Below, piece by piece: positions 63,391 to 64,000 of a stretch of DNA of 64,000 bases. The position numbers were made by a program, and so were the translations under genes. The notes under the pieces were generated by a model. The model did not search any database, had not been told where the DNA came from, and worked only from the letters and a program-made list of their open reading frames with translations. The first letter of the stretch is position 1. Every line of letters begins with the position of its first letter. The DNA is from Gemmatimonadota bacterium (lineage in GTDB: Bacteria; JBHIER01; G020348925). Where the stretch lies: positions 3,443,880 to 3,507,879 of the forward strand of contig CP070758.1 in NCBI GenBank assembly GCA_020348925.1, written 5' to 3'.

Positions 63391-63792
63391 CTATTCCACA
63401 ATGTGAGATTTGAGATTGGTGTGTTCTGAAATCAGTTCGAAGTGATGATCAGAGTGTAGGAGAAGACACTTGGAGTTCAATGCCACTGAGGCGATAAGAA
63501 CATCAGTTGATGGGATGGTCAGACCTTTCCGCCGAAGTTCGAAGGAGAGTCGGCTCGCAGAAAGCCAAACACGGTCTGTTACAGGCAAATAGTGGAGTGC
63601 CTGGAGCTCCTCCAAGAGCTCAACGTACTCTTTGGGCGTACGAGTCCCGCCAAGAAGCTCCACAAGAATCATCCCACACGTGGCGGCTGATCCTTCAGAA
63701 ATGATTCTCCCTACCTCCTTTTTTGGAGCTTCCGGTGCCCCCTCCTTGAAAACCAAGATCCATAATGACGTATCGATAAGAACAGGACTCAT
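63391..63792 (-). CDS. vapC: PIN-domain toxin VapC
   Basis: 133 residues. PIN-domain acidic residues: Asp in LIDTSLW (near 7), Glu in ELLGG, Asp in PSTDVLIASVAL, and Asp in LHSDHHFELI. VapC toxins cleave tRNA or rRNA as Mg2+-dependent RNases. The ATG overlaps the antitoxin's stop by 4 bases. Confidence 0.9.
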   Translation of the reverse strand: MSPVLIDTSLWILVFKEGAPEAPKKEVGRIISEGSAATCGMILVELLGGTRTPKEYVELLEELQALHYLPVTDRVWLSASRLSFELRRKGLTIPSTDVLIASVALNSKCLLLHSDHHFELISEHTNLKSHIVE

Positions 63793-63992
63793 TCATCCGC
63801 CCGCATTTTTTCCAACTCTTTATGGGTGAGGTTCAGATTGAAATTTCCCAATCTGTTCACCAGCCTTTTTCTCCGTTTCGCATGAATAATCTCTCGAAGT
63901 GACATATTGATAAGTTCCCTTTTTGTCTTGGCCTTCGTCAACTTCATTGCTTTCTGGAGCAGGTCATCATCTATGTCAATAGTCGATCTCAA
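63789..63992 (-). CDS. vapB: antitoxin VapB
   Basis: 67 residues beginning RSTIDIDDDLLQKAM, the VapB N-terminal strand and helix that form a ribbon-helix-helix-type DNA-binding dimer. The start is TTG at 63992 if the protein begins at the usual place; an upstream start beyond the window edge cannot be excluded. It neutralises VapC and autoregulates. Confidence 0.82.
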   Translation of the reverse strand: MRSTIDIDDDLLQKAMKLTKAKTKRELINMSLREIIHAKRRKRLVNRLGNFNLNLTHKELEKMRADE

Positions 63993-64000
63993 GTGACATC

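Noticed and set aside
1-64000. CRISPR arrays, tRNA, rRNA and prophage genes
   Set aside because: No regularly spaced repeats, no acceptor/TPsiC-like arrangement and no capsid, terminase or integrase genes could be found by reading.

Overview
The window looks like chromosome from an uncultured Gram-negative (diderm) bacterium, most probably of the FCB group or a neighbouring candidate phylum such as Zixibacteria, Latescibacterota or KSB1. This placement is inference from gene content, not from a marker tree. The supporting content is LptF and LptG permeases, a BamD-like lipoprotein, several PorV/UPF0164-type barrels, secreted proteins ending in dockerin pairs, one protein ending in an NPFNP/FlgD-like sorting domain, and an archaeal-type phosphoglycerate mutase. 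No rRNA, tRNA, CRISPR array or prophage was found.

Layout. 0-5 kb: an edge gene behind a textbook sigma-54 promoter, a cluster of GGATAT-type palindromes, a three-repeat lysine-rich protein, and a membrane-bound CHASE2-AAA+-Fis sigma-54 activator. 4.4-13.1 kb (minus strand): a secreted MXAN_6640-type metalloprotease flanked by two direct copies of a ~200 bp repeat, a barrel-transglutaminase-TPR fusion protein, and a secreted FlgD-tailed protein broken by one in-frame TAA. 13.3-22.7 kb (plus): M1 peptidase with dockerin, bifunctional nuclease, TPR/periplasmic-binding lipoprotein-like protein, LarE, a small conserved protein, PQQ-propeller with dockerin, and a CDF cation exporter. 22.7-27.2 kb is an accessory-looking stretch: a decayed PorV gene, two related micro-ORFs, small membrane proteins, an XRE regulator with an AT-rich promoter, and a REPIN-like repeat. 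27.2-32.3 kb: a membrane protein and two more dockerin proteins (a PHB-depolymerase-like esterase and a Porphyromonas-type peptidylarginine deiminase). 32.6-34.7 kb (minus): a PP-loop protein paired with ApgM.

35.0-41.1 kb (plus): an envelope operon of lipoproteins and outer-membrane barrels with nadD embedded in it. 41.2-59.3 kb (minus): LptG, LptF, a PAS histidine kinase, DHH phosphoesterase, site-2 protease with CBS domains, AmrS, an IS110 remnant, an agmatinase-family enzyme, a stand-alone GMP-synthetase ATPase, AIM24-type protein, a secreted HEFGH peptidase, a sorting-domain protein and glutamine synthetase. 59.8-63.2 kb (plus): two SNF-family sodium symporters, the first with an overlapping MetS-type subunit. 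The right edge carries a VapBC toxin-antitoxin pair.

Themes. The strongest shared signal is extracellular: five secreted proteins with unrelated catalytic or binding cores (two peptidases, an esterase, a deiminase and a beta-propeller) all end in a dockerin pair, with no cohesin or cellulase in the window. Together with the other secreted peptidases, amino-acid symporters, glutamine synthetase and agmatinase-family enzyme this suggests a protein- and peptide-scavenging life style with an attachment or assembly scheme based on dockerin-cohesin pairing. Non-coding sequence is rich in small palindromic repeats (REPIN/MITE-like), at least five kinds of which are mapped here.
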